Position numbers and translations under genes: made by a program. A stretch of DNA of 64,000 bases, taken from the NCBI GenBank assembly GCA_951217055.1, contig OX578283.1, positions 32,263,760-32,327,759 of the forward strand, in the 5' to 3' direction. The notes under the pieces were generated by a model. It did not search any database and was not told where the DNA came from. It was given only the letters and a program-made list of their open reading frames with translations. This stretch comes from Gerris lacustris. Lineage: Eukaryota; Arthropoda; Insecta; Hemiptera; Gerridae. Shown piece by piece: positions 11,601 through 27,160 of the stretch; the first letter of the stretch is position 1; each line of letters begins with the position of its first letter.

Positions 11601-12700
11601 CGTCATCGGTTGTCCTTTCATCGAATGATCGATCGCATCTGCTGAATTTAGATGATTCTATCCCTGATTCAATATTGAATTTAAACTTTAAAAACAACTC
11701 AAGGTTGCTTTTGTTCCGCTTATATTTTCTTTTCATACAAATTATATTATGTTTTCCTTGCTTTCCATAGTCCTTCAAGTATTTTATTTGTATATAGAAT
11801 CGAAATGGATGAATTTATAATATTTTAATGTTATTTGTTTTTATACCCATGAGCTTTATATGTTGATTTTGAGATTTTTTGGACCTACATTACCACAAAA
11901 TGTATTTTTTTTAATTTACTATTAATTAAAGGCTTTGATTTAAAATTATATATGTAGGAATAGTCGGAAAGTATATGTGTGGTATTTATTTTATTTTTTT
12001 ATCTTAGTCTTAAGTTAAAGATCTTACGTCTTTCTTTCCCTCTAAATATAAGAAAATTACTTCTTTCGCTGTAAATTTAGAATGAATTCCTATAAGCTCA
12101 GACTACGATGTGATGTGTTCTTTTTGCCTTGAGTATTAAAATAATAAGTGAGAGGATTCACTAACTATCTTATTTCCCTGTTGAATTAATGACTTTTGAC
12201 AATTTCACATCGTTCATTCGCTTGAGTACATTTAATTTATAACTTTTCCACCTTATTATTCGCCTGTCAAACATTACAAGGTACTAATAATCCTTCATAA
12301 CGTATTTCAACATTCTCGTCTAGACAAGAGATCCCCCTTTTCTGATTCCGTCCCTTCACTTAAAAAATTGTTTGGATCGTAAATTTGTTTTCTATCTCTC
12401 TCTTTGCGTTAATCGGGTGATTATGCTAAGTTTGTTCACGCCTGTCAGAGAAACCTCCCCTTGTCATGATTCAATCGACTCTCACCCGGTTCCCAAAGGT
12501 TGGACATCAACATCCGTTGGACATTTAAGTATAAGGAGCTTTTCAACTCACCTGGCCAAAAATCTTCTTCAGTTTACTCCATTGTCTTCGTCCCTTCATC
12601 CGACTCTAAAATATTCTAATGCCTTTTTATTCGTCTTCAAGTACTTTCGTATGGATAAAAACACATATTAAAGGGGATATTTTTTTAAATGATAATCGTT
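8614..12700. other. AT-rich intergenic DNA, no gene seen
   Basis: No exon could be supported. 9300-9640 is unusually purine-rich and of higher complexity. A 20-bp unit is duplicated at about 11095-11135 (TTCTGATTGTATATTTAT). Around 10490-10560 there is a cluster of homeodomain-type TAATTA and ATGCAT words. The 60-108 codon frames at 11292-11778 and 12372-12671 have no recognisable motifs. Confidence 0.5.
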
Positions 12701-12711
12701 CTAGACGTAAG

Positions 12712-12760
12712 ACTTGTGGAATATAGAGGTAGGGGTTTGACCCTACCTACGATGTAGTTG
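12712..12760 (+). repeat. possible tRNA-derived SINE fragment
   Basis: GGTAGGGGTTTGACCCTACC (12728-12747) forms a perfect 7-bp stem around a GTTTGA loop and reads like a tRNA T-arm with a B box. No clear A box is found upstream, so this is only a possible truncated SINE. Confidence 0.25.
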
Positions 12761-13650
12761 ACCCTTGGCCCTTGTTAGTACCTTTAGATTCTATTTTCTA
12801 AGTACTCGAGGCATTGTCGAGTGGATATTTTGCCTCAACGACCGCATACACTGTACACAATTCATCCACTCTATTGTGAAAAATAAGTGCCAAATATTTA
12901 TTTTGGTTCCCCGTCTTATACTCGTCTGTTCAAATAGCTCTTACAGTTAAGCAAACTATTCTTAATAGTTTTAAATTCAAACTGATTCTTTTTTCATACT
13001 TTAAACCAGACATCAAAATGATTGAAAATTGTATTATTGTTTAGTAACATGTTTCGGTAATAATACAAATAAAATTATTATAAGAATAATTAATTGTAGA
13101 ATCATTAAAAATTGTAAATATGTTTCAAGAAAAAATAAAGTTATTCAATTTTAATTAAAAATCTTATTTTACATAGTAGATTTAAAATATCCATTTTTAT
13201 ATTTAAAATCAACTGGATAATACTTCTTCTAATTAATTAAATATACAAAATATTCTGAAAAGTTCAAAGCCACTCAAAAAATTAGAAATTCTTTTAATGT
13301 AGGTATATATTATATATTTATATCAACTTAAAATTAATTTTTTCTCAACTTGTAAAATGTGTATATTTTTAAAACAATTTCACTCGTAATTACACTTTAA
13401 TAACGTTGCAAATGAATTCCAACGTTTTTTGATTCTTGACTAACAGAAAAAATCCTTAAGTAAAAACCAAAAAATACTAATTTATATATTTCTCATTTTT
13501 TTAAATTCTCAAACAAAATTGGAATATAACCAAAATTCTTATAAAATACTAACTTTATAGCACATCTGACTTTTTTCTGTTACTATTCCAATGGTATACG
13601 TACCGATGCCAAAACGGTGTTTTTTTTGTACGAATTCTATATTTGTGTAC

Positions 13651-13666
13651 GGGGGGGGGGGGGGGG
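13651..13666. repeat. poly(G) tract
   Basis: Sixteen consecutive G. Downstream, near 13749, is a CRE-like TTACGTCA. Confidence 0.9.
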
Positions 13667-14550
13667 ACAAGTTTATTTTTAAAAAAAGTGTCTAAGATTT
13701 CTTCTTTTTTTTTCATTTTTGGATCGGGAAGAGTTTAAAGGGGGCCTACTTACGTCATTTAAACAGGTGCAATGAGGCCTTCAAGTCAAGTTAAGAAAAA
13801 GAAAAGAATATTCTTGAAAGAGATCGTATAGTTTTTTGCTCCTATCGAAATATTTCGGTACAGAGAAAGAAATAAAATAAATAACATTCATAGAAACTAT
13901 TATTAACTAAATAATTACACTTATTTATTAAGTATTTCTTGCCAACAATTGTTTTTTTGTCGTACATTCAAGCACTTGAAAAAATCATTAATTATGTATT
14001 TTATTTATATTTTGTTGAGCAAATATAAATGAGTTTAAAATAAATCTCCCCTCCCAATATATATATGAATATAATAAATATATTGATTTTAAAATACTGT
14101 AATAAATATCAGTTAAATCGGGGAGTTGAAAATGTTATTTTTGGTCTAGATCTATTTTGAAATTTTACAAAACCGATTATAGCAATTGTCCTGGCACTTA
14201 TTTTTGTTTCTACTTGTGTGTGATATTGTTTGCTTTGTAAATAAATACATAGTTGAAGAGAGAGAAAATAACATTGTTGGTAGTTTGTCTTGTGACTTAC
14301 TTTTCTTTTTACATTTATTTTTCCTTAATGTTCAGTGTGAGGTTGTAAGTATTCAAACAGATTTTTACTTTAATTTTGATTAGTTTACTCTGAGCTTTTT
14401 AATTCGAATAAAAAATCTTGATAACTGGGTAGAATCTACTGAATAATTATATTGAGTTGAATGCCATTTGAATTTGCTTAATTTAAGAGGGGAAAAATAT
14501 TCTCATTTTGATATACTATAAAATTCTGGACATTATAAGACTTTAAGATA

Positions 14551-14666
14551 CTAATTTAAATCAAATTATAATTATTATTTACTACGGGAAACAGACAGTG
14601 AAAAATACACTCCCGCGCCGGGATTTGACCAGAGCAGCATAATAATTATAATTTGATTTAAATTAG
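14551..14666. mobile_element. 116-bp element with 27-bp perfect terminal inverted repeats
   Basis: The left end, CTAATTTAAATCAAATTATA continuing ATTATTA, is exactly complementary to 14640-14666. Between the ends, on the minus strand, GGTCAAATCCCGGCGCGGGA reads like a tRNA B box and 3' acceptor stem. A related sequence at 8533-8613 has the core and only one end. It may be a MITE that captured a SINE head, or a SINE folded back on itself. Confidence 0.65.
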
Positions 14667-15909
14667 AATTTAAACTTTCCGTATTATGAAAACTACCAAA
14701 AACTTAAAATTGAATTTCGACTTTAAGATAGTCCTGTGAGTATAATAATCTAAACTGCTACCTTTGGAAAGTATGAAGGAATTAGTATTTTGGTTTCTTC
14801 GGTCGAACCACTTTTAGAAATCGAAGCTCAAGGCGGCTAGACAACCAATTGGATATAGTCTACTTTTAAGTTTTTGAAAAAATTAGGCCTATTTATAAAT
14901 ATTTTTGGATTGTACTCACTGGACAAACCTTTCAAATTCAAACAATGACGTAAATGTGAATGAGCGCTGTGCTCTTGAGCGATCTTCTTTGTGATTAGAC
15001 AGGACGCTGGACGGTTTGAAGTAGTAATATATATTTTTTTATAATCAAATCTTATGTTGTAACTCCATTTGGAGCTTCTTACTGAAACCTTAATAGAAGC
15101 TGAATAGATAACATTGTGGGAGACGTCGAAGGAATAATTCTGCTGAGAGTTTTGCCCATGCACTGATTGACGCGACGAGACGACTGTGCTGAGTACAGTG
15201 GTCAGGTGGGAGGGGAACTACTGACTCGTGTCAAGGTTACCAATAGCACAGACCACGCAAGGTTTTTTGCTAATCTCTACTACCACTACTCTCCCAGTGT
15301 TGCCGTCCGGCCGTCTGGCACACAACCAATATAATAGAGTTACCGATCCCTTTATGATCCTTCCCACTGTTGCCAATAGTTAGTAGTAAACATCCTTCTT
15401 TACGACCGCCAAACATATAATAACCATATAAAAACGGTTTATTTTTAAAAATAGCAATTAGTTGTGGGAATCGTAAGTGCTTGTTCTGACCTAAAACATA
15501 TTTTTCTAGAATTTTATTTCTAACATGTTTACCAAATTCTCTAATAATTTTAAGACTATCCTTCTAAATGACTGTCATTGAAATTAAAAAATATATGAAT
15601 TTGGGTGCGCCATTCATATTTATGATTAGTTCTACTCCTGATGCTAATTATCACTTAAGACTAAATATAGGCTGAATCAATAAATATTTATACCTTCCAC
15701 TTTCTCCTAATTTTGCATTGAATTACAAATCAAGACTGCATTTCATCACCTAAAATCTCTTCATTGCAATTCAGCTGCCTAATACTCATTCTTTGCACGT
15801 CTCCAAGTGTTTTTTTATCATGCTGGAATTTCTTAAGATGCATAATTTAGTAAATAGCATTCCTCAGTTACTTTCTTGTTGTTACTTACGTCTTACTTCT
15901 GCCGTCTCT
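14667..15909. other. no gene confirmed; GC-richer patch at 15170-15340
   Basis: The minus-strand frame 14837-15163 (108 codons) begins just inside the GC-richer patch, which contains CAGTGTTGCCGTCCGGCCGT. That would fit a minus-strand promoter and first exon. The peptide matches no family I know and the rest of any such gene is not visible, so I do not call it. Confidence 0.3.
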
Positions 15910-16840
15910 TCAGTCATAGATATACCTTGACCTCTCAATCCATTCCTCGCCATTCTTCTCAATCCTGGACCACAGTTCTACTAGCAGCAACTCCTGCAGG
16001 AGTTCCTCCCTGACATCGTTCGGCCATCTGATTCTAGGTTCCTCTTCTTCTTATACCTTCCATTTGAAGTCCCAGTTTTACTTCTCTTTCCTGAGTTCAC
16101 ATTACATGGCATAGCCATCTTATCCCCGAAGTTTTTATAAACGTGATGTCTTCATGACCGAGAAAATCATCTACTCCGATAATGGTCCGAATTCTTCAAC
16201 CGTGTCCTCAAATACACCTCCTAGTATTTTTCTCATTATTATTCTTTTGAAGAATCTGAGGCTTATTACATCTCTACCAAGTAAAACCCACGTTTTAGAT
16301 CTATATTGTACTAGTGCGGTCTTACAAGATATTTCTAAGTTGACTGTATCTTCCATGTTGGGTCAGTTGTTTGTGTTTTGTTTTTCTCTATTGTTAATAC
16401 TAAAACATTTTTTTTTTTTTTTTTTTTTTAGCATTTTCTTAAATCAAGATAAATATCCCTCCTGTTCTATTCTTGTTTCTTGAAATTATGACGATGTCAA
16501 ATTATGTCGTTAGCGCAAAAGTACCGATCTGCCAGGGATAAGTGATATTTCCTCCCTTGTTTTCTACTTCTATCACAACCTGGTGTAACGCTAGGTTAAA
16601 CAATACGGCAGATAGTCTCCTTGTTGAATGCCAATTCTAATTGCAAAAATTACTTTGTCCTTTAAACCCTACTATCAATAAGATTAATATACAAGAAAAC
16701 AAACCAAACTACTTAAAATTACTTTGGCTAAGGTATTACAGTAAGTCATTTCAACATTTGTGGAGGAAATCCTTGTTTCTGGAGCGCTTTTTTCATTTGG
16801 CAGCTATCTACCCTACCAAAGGCTTGTTTAAAGTTTCAAT
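15910..16840 (-). pseudogene. decayed non-LTR (LINE) retrotransposon, reverse transcriptase and C-terminal part
   Basis: Read on the minus strand, pieces of a LINE polyprotein appear in order but are broken by stops and frameshifts. Near 16760-16830 a fingers-like segment (KQAFGRVDSCQMKKALQKQG) resembles the usual DFKKAFDxV region. Near 16510-16630 QQGD and then LFNLALHQVVIEVENKGGNI match the QGD...LFN segment before the YADD motif; the YADD itself is lost. At 16171-16356 TALVQYRSKTWVLLGRD leads to FKRIIMRKILGGVFED, the familiar C-terminal stretch. At 15910-16042 RIRWPNDVREELL ends at a stop, like the usual C-terminus of these proteins. The copy is truncated and inactive. The clade cannot be assigned by eye. 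Confidence 0.8.
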
Positions 16841-18420
16841 GGTAACTAGGCTAAAATCATAAAGATGTAAATATGACATACGACTTATTATTAGAACGGG
16901 GAATCAGTGATTTTTATCCCCGGTGACCGCGTTTTATTTTTACCTGTCTTTCTCCCGTATCTTTTACTATATCATTGATTCGAATCTTTAGGCACGGATT
17001 ACCGTCGATTTCCATTTTCCTAATTCAGTGTTTGATTATTTACTCTTTAAAAAAAAAATAATAATAATTAGAGAGAAAAATAGCTGTAATATATTATAAT
17101 GGTAGAAATAATAAAATCGATCTTAGATAAAGATTCTATATTGCTATTTTCCGTATGTGTTTTAATTCTCAGTATTAGCTCTGAATTATAAAAGCGATGC
17201 TGCACCCGGGAGATAAAATTACACTGACTGAACTCTATCAGACTTCTCACGACCTTGAGTCTATTTTTTACTTGGCCGTTTTTCATAACTGTCGTTTATC
17301 GCTTTTCTACATCGTTGTCACTTTTTTTTTTTTAATTTGAAATTTTTGCTTACATGTTAGTTACTTTTAGTATAACTAATGCTTTGTTCAGTTTTCTACA
17401 TAGCAAATTCTTTTTTATTTATGAACTTTATTTTTATTATTTTTTGTTTTTACATTTTCCCTGGTTAAAAACTGTCTTCGTGCAATATAGAATGTTTATC
17501 TTACAAGTGAATTACTTTTATATGTATATAAATATTAGTATTCTGAATTTACCAGTATTTTGAATACTTAGTTTCTTCTAATTATGTTTTTTTTCCTACT
17601 TGAGGGTAATTTAATTCTTGATTTGAATACTTCTATTATAGTTTTGCTTTGTATTTAAGCTTAATTATGTAAATTGTTACTCTAGATTCTTCTATTATAT
17701 TTTTACTTTAGATACTTTTATTATATTTTTAATTTCTTTAAAGTATAATTACATTTGTTTATCTGGTATTTCTATTATGTATATTTATACTTTAGCTGTT
17801 TACTTCTTTCATATATTGTCTAGTGTTTTTTTTTTTTTTTTAAGATTAATTTCATTTTGTTTTGAAAACCATTAATATATTCCTCATTTGTAACTACTTA
17901 ATTATAAATCATAACAATAAACGATCTAAATGAAAACAACAAGAAATCAAATATTGTTTATTTGAAAAAAAAGTAATAGAGTTATCCTCATAAATATTTA
18001 TCTTCTTATTAGGTTTATTTTACAACGACGTCATTGTATAAAATAATGTGAAAAGGAATTATTTTGGTATAAATCTTTTTCCTACTTCATTTTCGGTCGT
18101 TGTCAGACATTATTCAGGGAGCAACTTCAGGGTCACGATTTGTTAGATATATTACAGCTTCTTTTTAAAATCGAATTCACTAGCTTGCCCCAAGTGAATA
18201 TAATAAATCATTACGTGTGTGAAGGCTTTCTCACTCCTTGTTCTATAAGTAAAAATTTATATAAAAGTGAATATAATAAATAAAACAACAACAACAATAT
18301 AAATAATGAATTTGTTAAAAAAAAACATTATTCAAACCATATACTAAAGATAAATCAAATAGCACAATATGAATGAACACTAAATTGTAGAATAGTAACA
18401 TAATTAAATTATAGAATGAT
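16841..18420. other. AT-rich intergenic DNA, no gene seen
   Basis: No feature beyond simple T-rich sequence. 17560-17840 shows a loose periodicity of TTCTATTATATTTTTACTTTAGATA-like words that is too degenerate to call as an array. Confidence 0.55.
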
Positions 18421-18472
18421 TCATTCTGTTTATGTATGCTATTTTATATGTATGCATACATAATCAGAATGA
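18421..18472. repeat. hairpin with 19-bp arms
   Basis: TCATTCTGTTTATGTATGC (18421-18439) pairs with 18454-18472 with one mismatch around a 14-nt loop. The fold is about the length of a short insect microRNA precursor, but the pairing does not extend further. It could equally be a remnant of an inverted-repeat transposon. Confidence 0.5.
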
Positions 18473-18961
18473 CATTTATAAAATCTAGAAGTGAAATTTT
18501 GTCTAATTATAAATAAAACTATTTTAGTTGTTTAATCTAATGACTATAATAGGTCTTCCAATGGTGACTACGTTATGTTGGATGTGATGTGACGACTTAA
18601 CTAACTTAATAGAGTTTTATACTTATATATCAGTTATCTATAAATTCTAAAATCTAGCGAATTTTCAAAGCAGCTATTGCAATGGCTACAAAATTTTTGT
18701 AATGCGAATTTTTAAAACTTTTCTCCATAGAAATCTGTTTTAGACCATTCTTAATCGATTCCTGAAATTTAATTTCTTTATGTATATATGTGTCACTCCA
18801 GACGTTATCTCACTTTAGGGTGCACTTAAAAAATCCAAACAAATTTAAAATGTCAATAATATCAAAAGAAAGGATAAGTTCGTTAGCCAACATTTTTGGA
18901 GTTTATTTAGGGGTCAAATTTTTACAATTAGAGTAAAAAATAGCATAAGAACGTTTTTTCC

Positions 18962-19095
18962 CATTTTACCCCCTCTTATATATATGTGACAAAACAATAA
19001 CTGTACTCTTAAAGAGCTTTCCAACGACAGGCATCTTGAATGGTAAATACTATTTTGACTTTTGTACCCCGTGCCCCTGTGTACCAAATTTTTTT
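18962..19095 (-). repeat. dispersed repeat family D, partial copy
   Basis: Blocks such as ACTGTACTCTTAAAGAGCTT and the following TACCCCGTGCCCCTGTGTACCA recur with small changes at about 33895-34000 and 34170-34285. This copy lacks the CTAGCTGGATACCCG start seen at 33682 and 35878. Strand is arbitrary. Confidence 0.65.
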
Positions 19096-19147
19096 TTTCA
19101 CCTATCCAAATTCTAAACCAAAATTTTCCTATATTATCATAAGCCAA

Positions 19148-21971
<2,824 letters not shown>

Positions 21972-21997
21972 ATATATATACATACATACACACACAC

Positions 21998-22087
<90 letters not shown>
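21972..22087. repeat. compound (CATA)/(CA)/(TA) microsatellite
   Basis: CATACATACA, then (CA)n with one interruption, then about 40 TA units. Confidence 0.95.
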
Positions 22088-22094
<7 letters not shown>

Positions 22095-22420
22095 ATATAT
22101 ACGTTGTGTACTTTAGACAGTCTCTAAGTAATTTTTATAAGCATGGCAATTTTTTTTTATTCTTTTAGAATAATACATTAATTAGATATTATATTAAAAA
22201 TATATTCCATAATAGACATTTAAATAATGTATTATGATGCTTTGTTTTTTTTTTAAGACGCACTTTTATACGCAGTAGGAATTACTTTTATAAGGCCACT
22301 TCATCAAAATTTTAAGTATTGATACTTGATCGGCTTTTTTTTAGAATTTAATGCTGAAAACTTTCGGCAATAGTGGGCTTTTCGTTTAAATAATTGGTTT
22401 AGGAGCTATTCGAGAAAGAC

Positions 22421-22560
22421 CGAAAATTTCGAGGTTCTTCACCACGGGGAAACTTAGAGTTAGATGGAAATCAGGACAAACTTGGTTTTATTCATATAAG
22501 AGGCCTGCTTAAGTGATTAAAACAGTTTCCAGTAATCGACCTGTTTTTCAAAGGTAAAAG
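22421..22560 (+). repeat. dispersed repeat, partner of 40745-40880
   Basis: Colinear matches to the second copy: AAAATTTCGAGGTT, then ATTCATAT followed by AGAGGCCT, then TTTTCAAAGGTAA, with nearly the same spacing. The copies are diverged, about two thirds alike by eye. I do not recognise the family. Confidence 0.5.
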
Positions 22561-23235
22561 CCTAATTTTTTCGGCCCATAAAAGCTTTTACGTGTTTCTC
22601 TTTATTTGCTTCTTTTATTATTTACTTTTCCAGGAAGAAGTATAGAAGATAATTATTAAAATAAATCTAAATCTTTTAGGGGCTCGAAAGTTACCATATT
22701 TTGTTTAAACTTCTTTAAAGGCAAATAATTTTAAATTGAAATTTTGATAATGATAATGCTCGAAGATGTTATCCGACAAGATGAAATACGTAGAATTGAA
22801 ATTGAGTGAATCGAATAAATACGATTGGTTGTGGGAAGTTTGAAGGGAAAAAAGAACGGAACGCCGGAAGGTTCATCCTTGTAGACGTGACCGGAAATTC
22901 AACTTCTTGCTAACAACGGTCTATGATCCCGGAAACTACCTCAACACAAGCTCCGGAATACTTTAAACCAAAATCATTATTAATCTACGCAAACTTTATT
23001 TAGCTGTGTGGGATCTTCTTAAATCATTATCAGAACTACATTATTCAGATAGAACTAAGTACATTATTATTTTCTTGTATAAGCTATATTATTATTTAGC
23101 ACTTAATTCTAATTATTATTTATTTATTTTTTTTGTTACAGGTAATTAAACATTGCATAATGTTCTACTTGATTCATTTGGGCTTTAATCATTTTAAGTG
23201 AGTACTTAAGTATTTATCGTATTAAATATTATAAA

Positions 23236-23240
<5 letters not shown>
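22561..23240. other. AT-rich intergenic DNA, no gene seen
   Basis: A slightly GC-richer block at 22850-22960 has no recognisable motif. Confidence 0.5.

Positions 23241-23306
<66 letters not shown>
23241..23306. repeat. (TA)n microsatellite
   Basis: About 33 uninterrupted TA units. Confidence 0.95.
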
Positions 23307-23310
<4 letters not shown>

Positions 23311-23739
23311 GTATATATAAATGAATATAGTTTGCTAATCTACTTAGACTCCGCTAATTAACCACTTTAGTGGCACTTTTTCAGTTTAGTAATGATCACA
23401 AATTATGATATTAATAATCTCGGTACAAATCACGTTTATATATTTTTACATAAAGAATAAAGTACATAATATTATGATATAATAAGAATATTTTACTCTC
23501 TTAAGGGCTATCCTGAACCATAATTTCAATTACGTAAGTCTGTGTATCCATTCCGACTATCTTTAATAAATCCCAGTCTTATCCTTTTTTAAGAACCAAG
23601 GTCTTTACCTTTTTATACCGAATTTTAAAATATCAAATCCAAAAAAAGATTATTAAGGTATGTAATCTTAGGATTACTTTTTTCATATTAAAATCCCAAA
23701 TTAAACTTGCATTATGGATATAATATTAGAAAGGATCAA

Positions 23740-23846
<107 letters not shown>

Positions 23847-23941
23847 CTTTAATACTTTCTAAACAATTTTGTGTGTCTGAGCAATATCTTTTTTGCCAAT
23901 TTTTAGGTTAATGATCAAATAAAATAAAAAATATGTATAGC

Positions 23942-23969
<28 letters not shown>

Positions 23970-23974
<5 letters not shown>

Positions 23975-25071
23975 ATCAGAAGCCTTATTTTGAACTTCCA
24001 AAATTATTGAACTTGCCAAGAGAGAGGAATTACTAAAATAAAAAAAGAGAAAAGAAATTACTGGGGGATTTGGTTGAAGGTTCAAAATCACTTTCTTTCT
24101 TGGTCCGGAGTGCCAGATTGTTTGGGTCTAATCCCGTGGGTCGGGTTAAAACCTGAAGACCGTCTTTTCTCCCCCTGCATACTTTTACCTGATTGCAAGG
24201 TAACGCACCCACGACTTTTTTTTCTCCCCCTTGTTAAGTATGTGGAATTATCCTTCGCTTTTACTTTAACTTGCATTTACAGTAAGGGTAAAAACGAGGT
24301 CATCAAGATCCATGACGGTCCTTAGTCCTTATAGCCTGCAGACAATGACAATTCTCGACGAAATATTTCCACCGCACCTATTGTACAATTTACTTTACCT
24401 CTCTTAAAAAATATATATTTTTTGAAAGAGGAATGAACAAAACATTTAAAAATAAGTGTTTTCTTTCTAGACAATTATTTATCAATATTTATACTTTTAC
24501 TTCTGGTTACTATAGTTTTATGTAAAATCGATCTGACGCATTTTAAACAAACTTTCTCATAAAATGATTATTTTCGTGCATAAAATTCAAGGAGTTTCTT
24601 AAATAGAGTCTGATTTCGACCACTCTTTTAGTTAGACCGTTTAAAGTATTCTTACTAAAGTATTTTTGAGTTAGCCCTATAATTGAAGGGCTGAAGTTGA
24701 ATCCTCTGCCTCTAAGTAAGTCGTTTACTTTCTATAGACCTGTCACCTGCTTAGTGGATAGAGTTAGAGCCAATGGGTAAACTGGATTTGTACAATGTTT
24801 GCACGTACGTAAGGTCCTATTGCTTCTCATTTTTTCAAGTCCCCTGAAAAAGAAAAGAAAGTTCCAAAAGATCTCGAAAGAAACAACAGTTGCATTCACA
24901 AGAAATGTAACTACATAAAAGAAAATTATTGTCAGTACATCTCGACATAAACTTTCTCTTATACGAGTACATAATTACTTGGTCCAGTGTTTTCCATTTA
25001 TTAGTTGTTTCGAGTTTTCGTTTTTCGTGGTTACATTTATTTAATGTGTATTGAATATTCAATCCAAAAAT
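23970..25071. other. intergenic DNA, no gene confirmed
   Basis: 24070-24330 is GC-richer and open on both strands (83 and 62 codons) without recognisable motifs. GGGTCTAATCCCG near 24123 is B-box-like. No gene is supported. Confidence 0.4.
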
Positions 25072-25125
25072 AATACCTGTGGAGAATCAAACCCAACCAA
25101 TCACCCTATGCGGTAACAGCTATTT
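25072..25125 (-). repeat. tRNA-like SINE head
   Basis: On the minus strand GCTGTTACCGCATAGGGTGA leads to TGGGTTTGATTCTCCACAGG, which resembles a tRNA anticodon arm followed by a T-arm B box. Confidence 0.35.
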
Positions 25126-25731
25126 TCTCTGTAACTAGATTTTTCCCGGGAATTCGCTCTGTATGGTTAGATTTGTATTTGAATTAAGTACTTTTTTAAA
25201 TTTTTAAATCAAAATTGTCGTTACCGTTTTGAAGAAATATCTTTTTTTTCACAGTTTTTGGTGGGTTTATAGTGCCAGTTTATAGTACCACTAAATTTGA
25301 GCTGAAATTATATTCTTGGTTTCGCCTTTGGGTGTGACTTTTCTGAACATGTAAGCCAAATTTCATCGAAACATGTCAAGTCTCTACGCTTCTGCTCAGA
25401 GCACAGACAGATATTTTTTTTATAACCGCTTTTTTGAAACGTGGAAGACGTGTAAATCCATTAAAATCTCACAATCGAATTTTGACGCCATCGCGATACA
25501 TTATAGATAATATACTAAATGTATGAGACACTAAATTAAAAAAAAAAAAAAAAATCTGTAAAACTGGTCAAGACAATAATGATATTCCATTGACCTCAAT
25601 GTTTTGCCTTTTATCAAAACCACTTTTCCGATATTAATAAAGTTATTTGGCCGAATAAATAGATTTTATTCTTTCTATGTATTATATTGTTTCAACTACT
25701 GTGGCCTCTACGTGATGTTAAGTTGTTACGT

Positions 25732-25743
25732 CCCCCCCCCCCC
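25732..25743. repeat. poly(C) tract
   Basis: Twelve consecutive C, followed by CTTCCTCG-like sequence. Confidence 0.9.
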
Positions 25744-26439
25744 TTCCTCGTCCTAAAACTTGAGTTTTATTAAATTTAAAACAGTTTTAAAACAATAGTT
25801 TTTTTAAGAAACTATAGCGTGTTTCTAATGATATCCAGTTAAATGGATTGCTGTCTAAGTCCACCTTTGTTTTACTGTTACTACTTGCCATACACTAAGT
25901 CCATTCTAGGAACTCTTAAGCCCTCGTGACCGTAACGTTATTAGACTCTTAGCCTTTAAAACCGACTTACAAAGTAAAATAAATGATGTAATACATGTGT
26001 CAGGTGATGTACGGATTTCAACCTTCCTTTTTCTAGTTCGTTACTATTATACGCGTATATGCCTCTCATTTTTTTGTTTAACTCACATTAATATACACAT
26101 TTTTTAGTAGTATACAGAATTTATGGAAAGTTTTTTTTACACATTTGCATATTTGTCCATTGATATTATCAATATTTCATCTTGGTTCAGAAGATGGCGT
26201 GCATAAACTTGGCTTAAAGCTAGAATTTTGTGTATGTGATTTTCCTGATCTGGAGTAAAAAAGAGTGAATTGACCAAAAGTCAAGTTTATGTTAGTCATG
26301 TCCCACGTTTTTTGGAGTACAGTTTGTTTTGTGTAATTGTAATTATATAAATACCTACCCAATAAAATAAAATAAAAAAAAAGTCTATCCATTATTGTGG
26401 CACATTCTTGAATGTGCGCCGAATCCATATTACTCTAAA

Positions 26440-26770
26440 ATCAGATGAGAATTTTTGAAGATATAGGTACATATGTAAAATAAATGTATGTTTGTGCGCA
26501 TGTTGAAGAGAAAAAAATGAGCGTAGAAACGTATATGGGGCCAACAATGGGCTATTTGTGACCTACCATCCAAATTTCATTAAAATCGGACGTGTATTTT
26601 TCAAGATATGTTGGTTCACAAAAATTCAGTGACAGACAGACAGGCACGGAACCAAAAATGTTCCCTGATGTCTGAAACGGATTTCTATATTGGAATTTTT
26701 GAATTCGGAGACACAAATTTTTCGTTCTTCAGAACGATTACATAGCTTCCGTTACCTTCGGTAAGCCTTA
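26440..26770 (-). repeat. dispersed repeat family A, copy 1
   Basis: On the minus strand it opens with TTACCGAAGGTAACGGAAGC. A GAACGAAAAATTTGTGTCTCC block, a CAGACATC/GGGAACATTTTTGGTTCCGTG block with CTGTCTGTC, and CGATTTTAATGAAATTTGGA then follow. The same order recurs at 51053-51290 and 52858-53340. No coding frame is kept. It resembles the non-coding tail of a retroelement, but the family is not identified. Confidence 0.75.
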
Positions 26771-27096
26771 TCTTAGTCAAAAATAGGGTACATTTTTACT
26801 ACACGTTATTTTCTGGACTATCTGGAGTTCATTGACATTTAGTTTTAAAACAATCTTAGGTTTATTTATTTTAGGATGAAATTACATATAATATGATTAA
26901 TAATTTTATCATAAGGGGTCAACATTATTTTTTCGAAGTTTATATACCCTTTTTAATTTATTTGTTAAAAATTGTCCTAAAAGTAATTAATTTATTAATA
27001 TATTCAACTGTAGCGTCTCCTATTCTTCGTAGGTTTCGACAAGTGAGCCGAAACAATTATTTGACAGATCTCTACGGTTTTCACGAACGTAAATCC

Positions 27097-27160
27097 GCGT
27101 AGTCTAGTAGTTCTCGACAAACAAAACAACCAACGTATCTGGATCGAATCTCACAATAGT
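27097..27160 (+). repeat. tRNA-derived SINE fragment
   Basis: GCGTAGTCTAGTAGTTCTCG is A-box-like, and CTGGATCGAATCTCAC (27139-27154) is a good B box at tRNA-like spacing. The body downstream is not recognised. Confidence 0.45.

Noticed and set aside
14837..15163. Minus-strand first exon of 108 codons
   Set aside because: A GC-richer upstream patch is suggestive, but the peptide has no motif and no downstream exons or splice junction could be shown.
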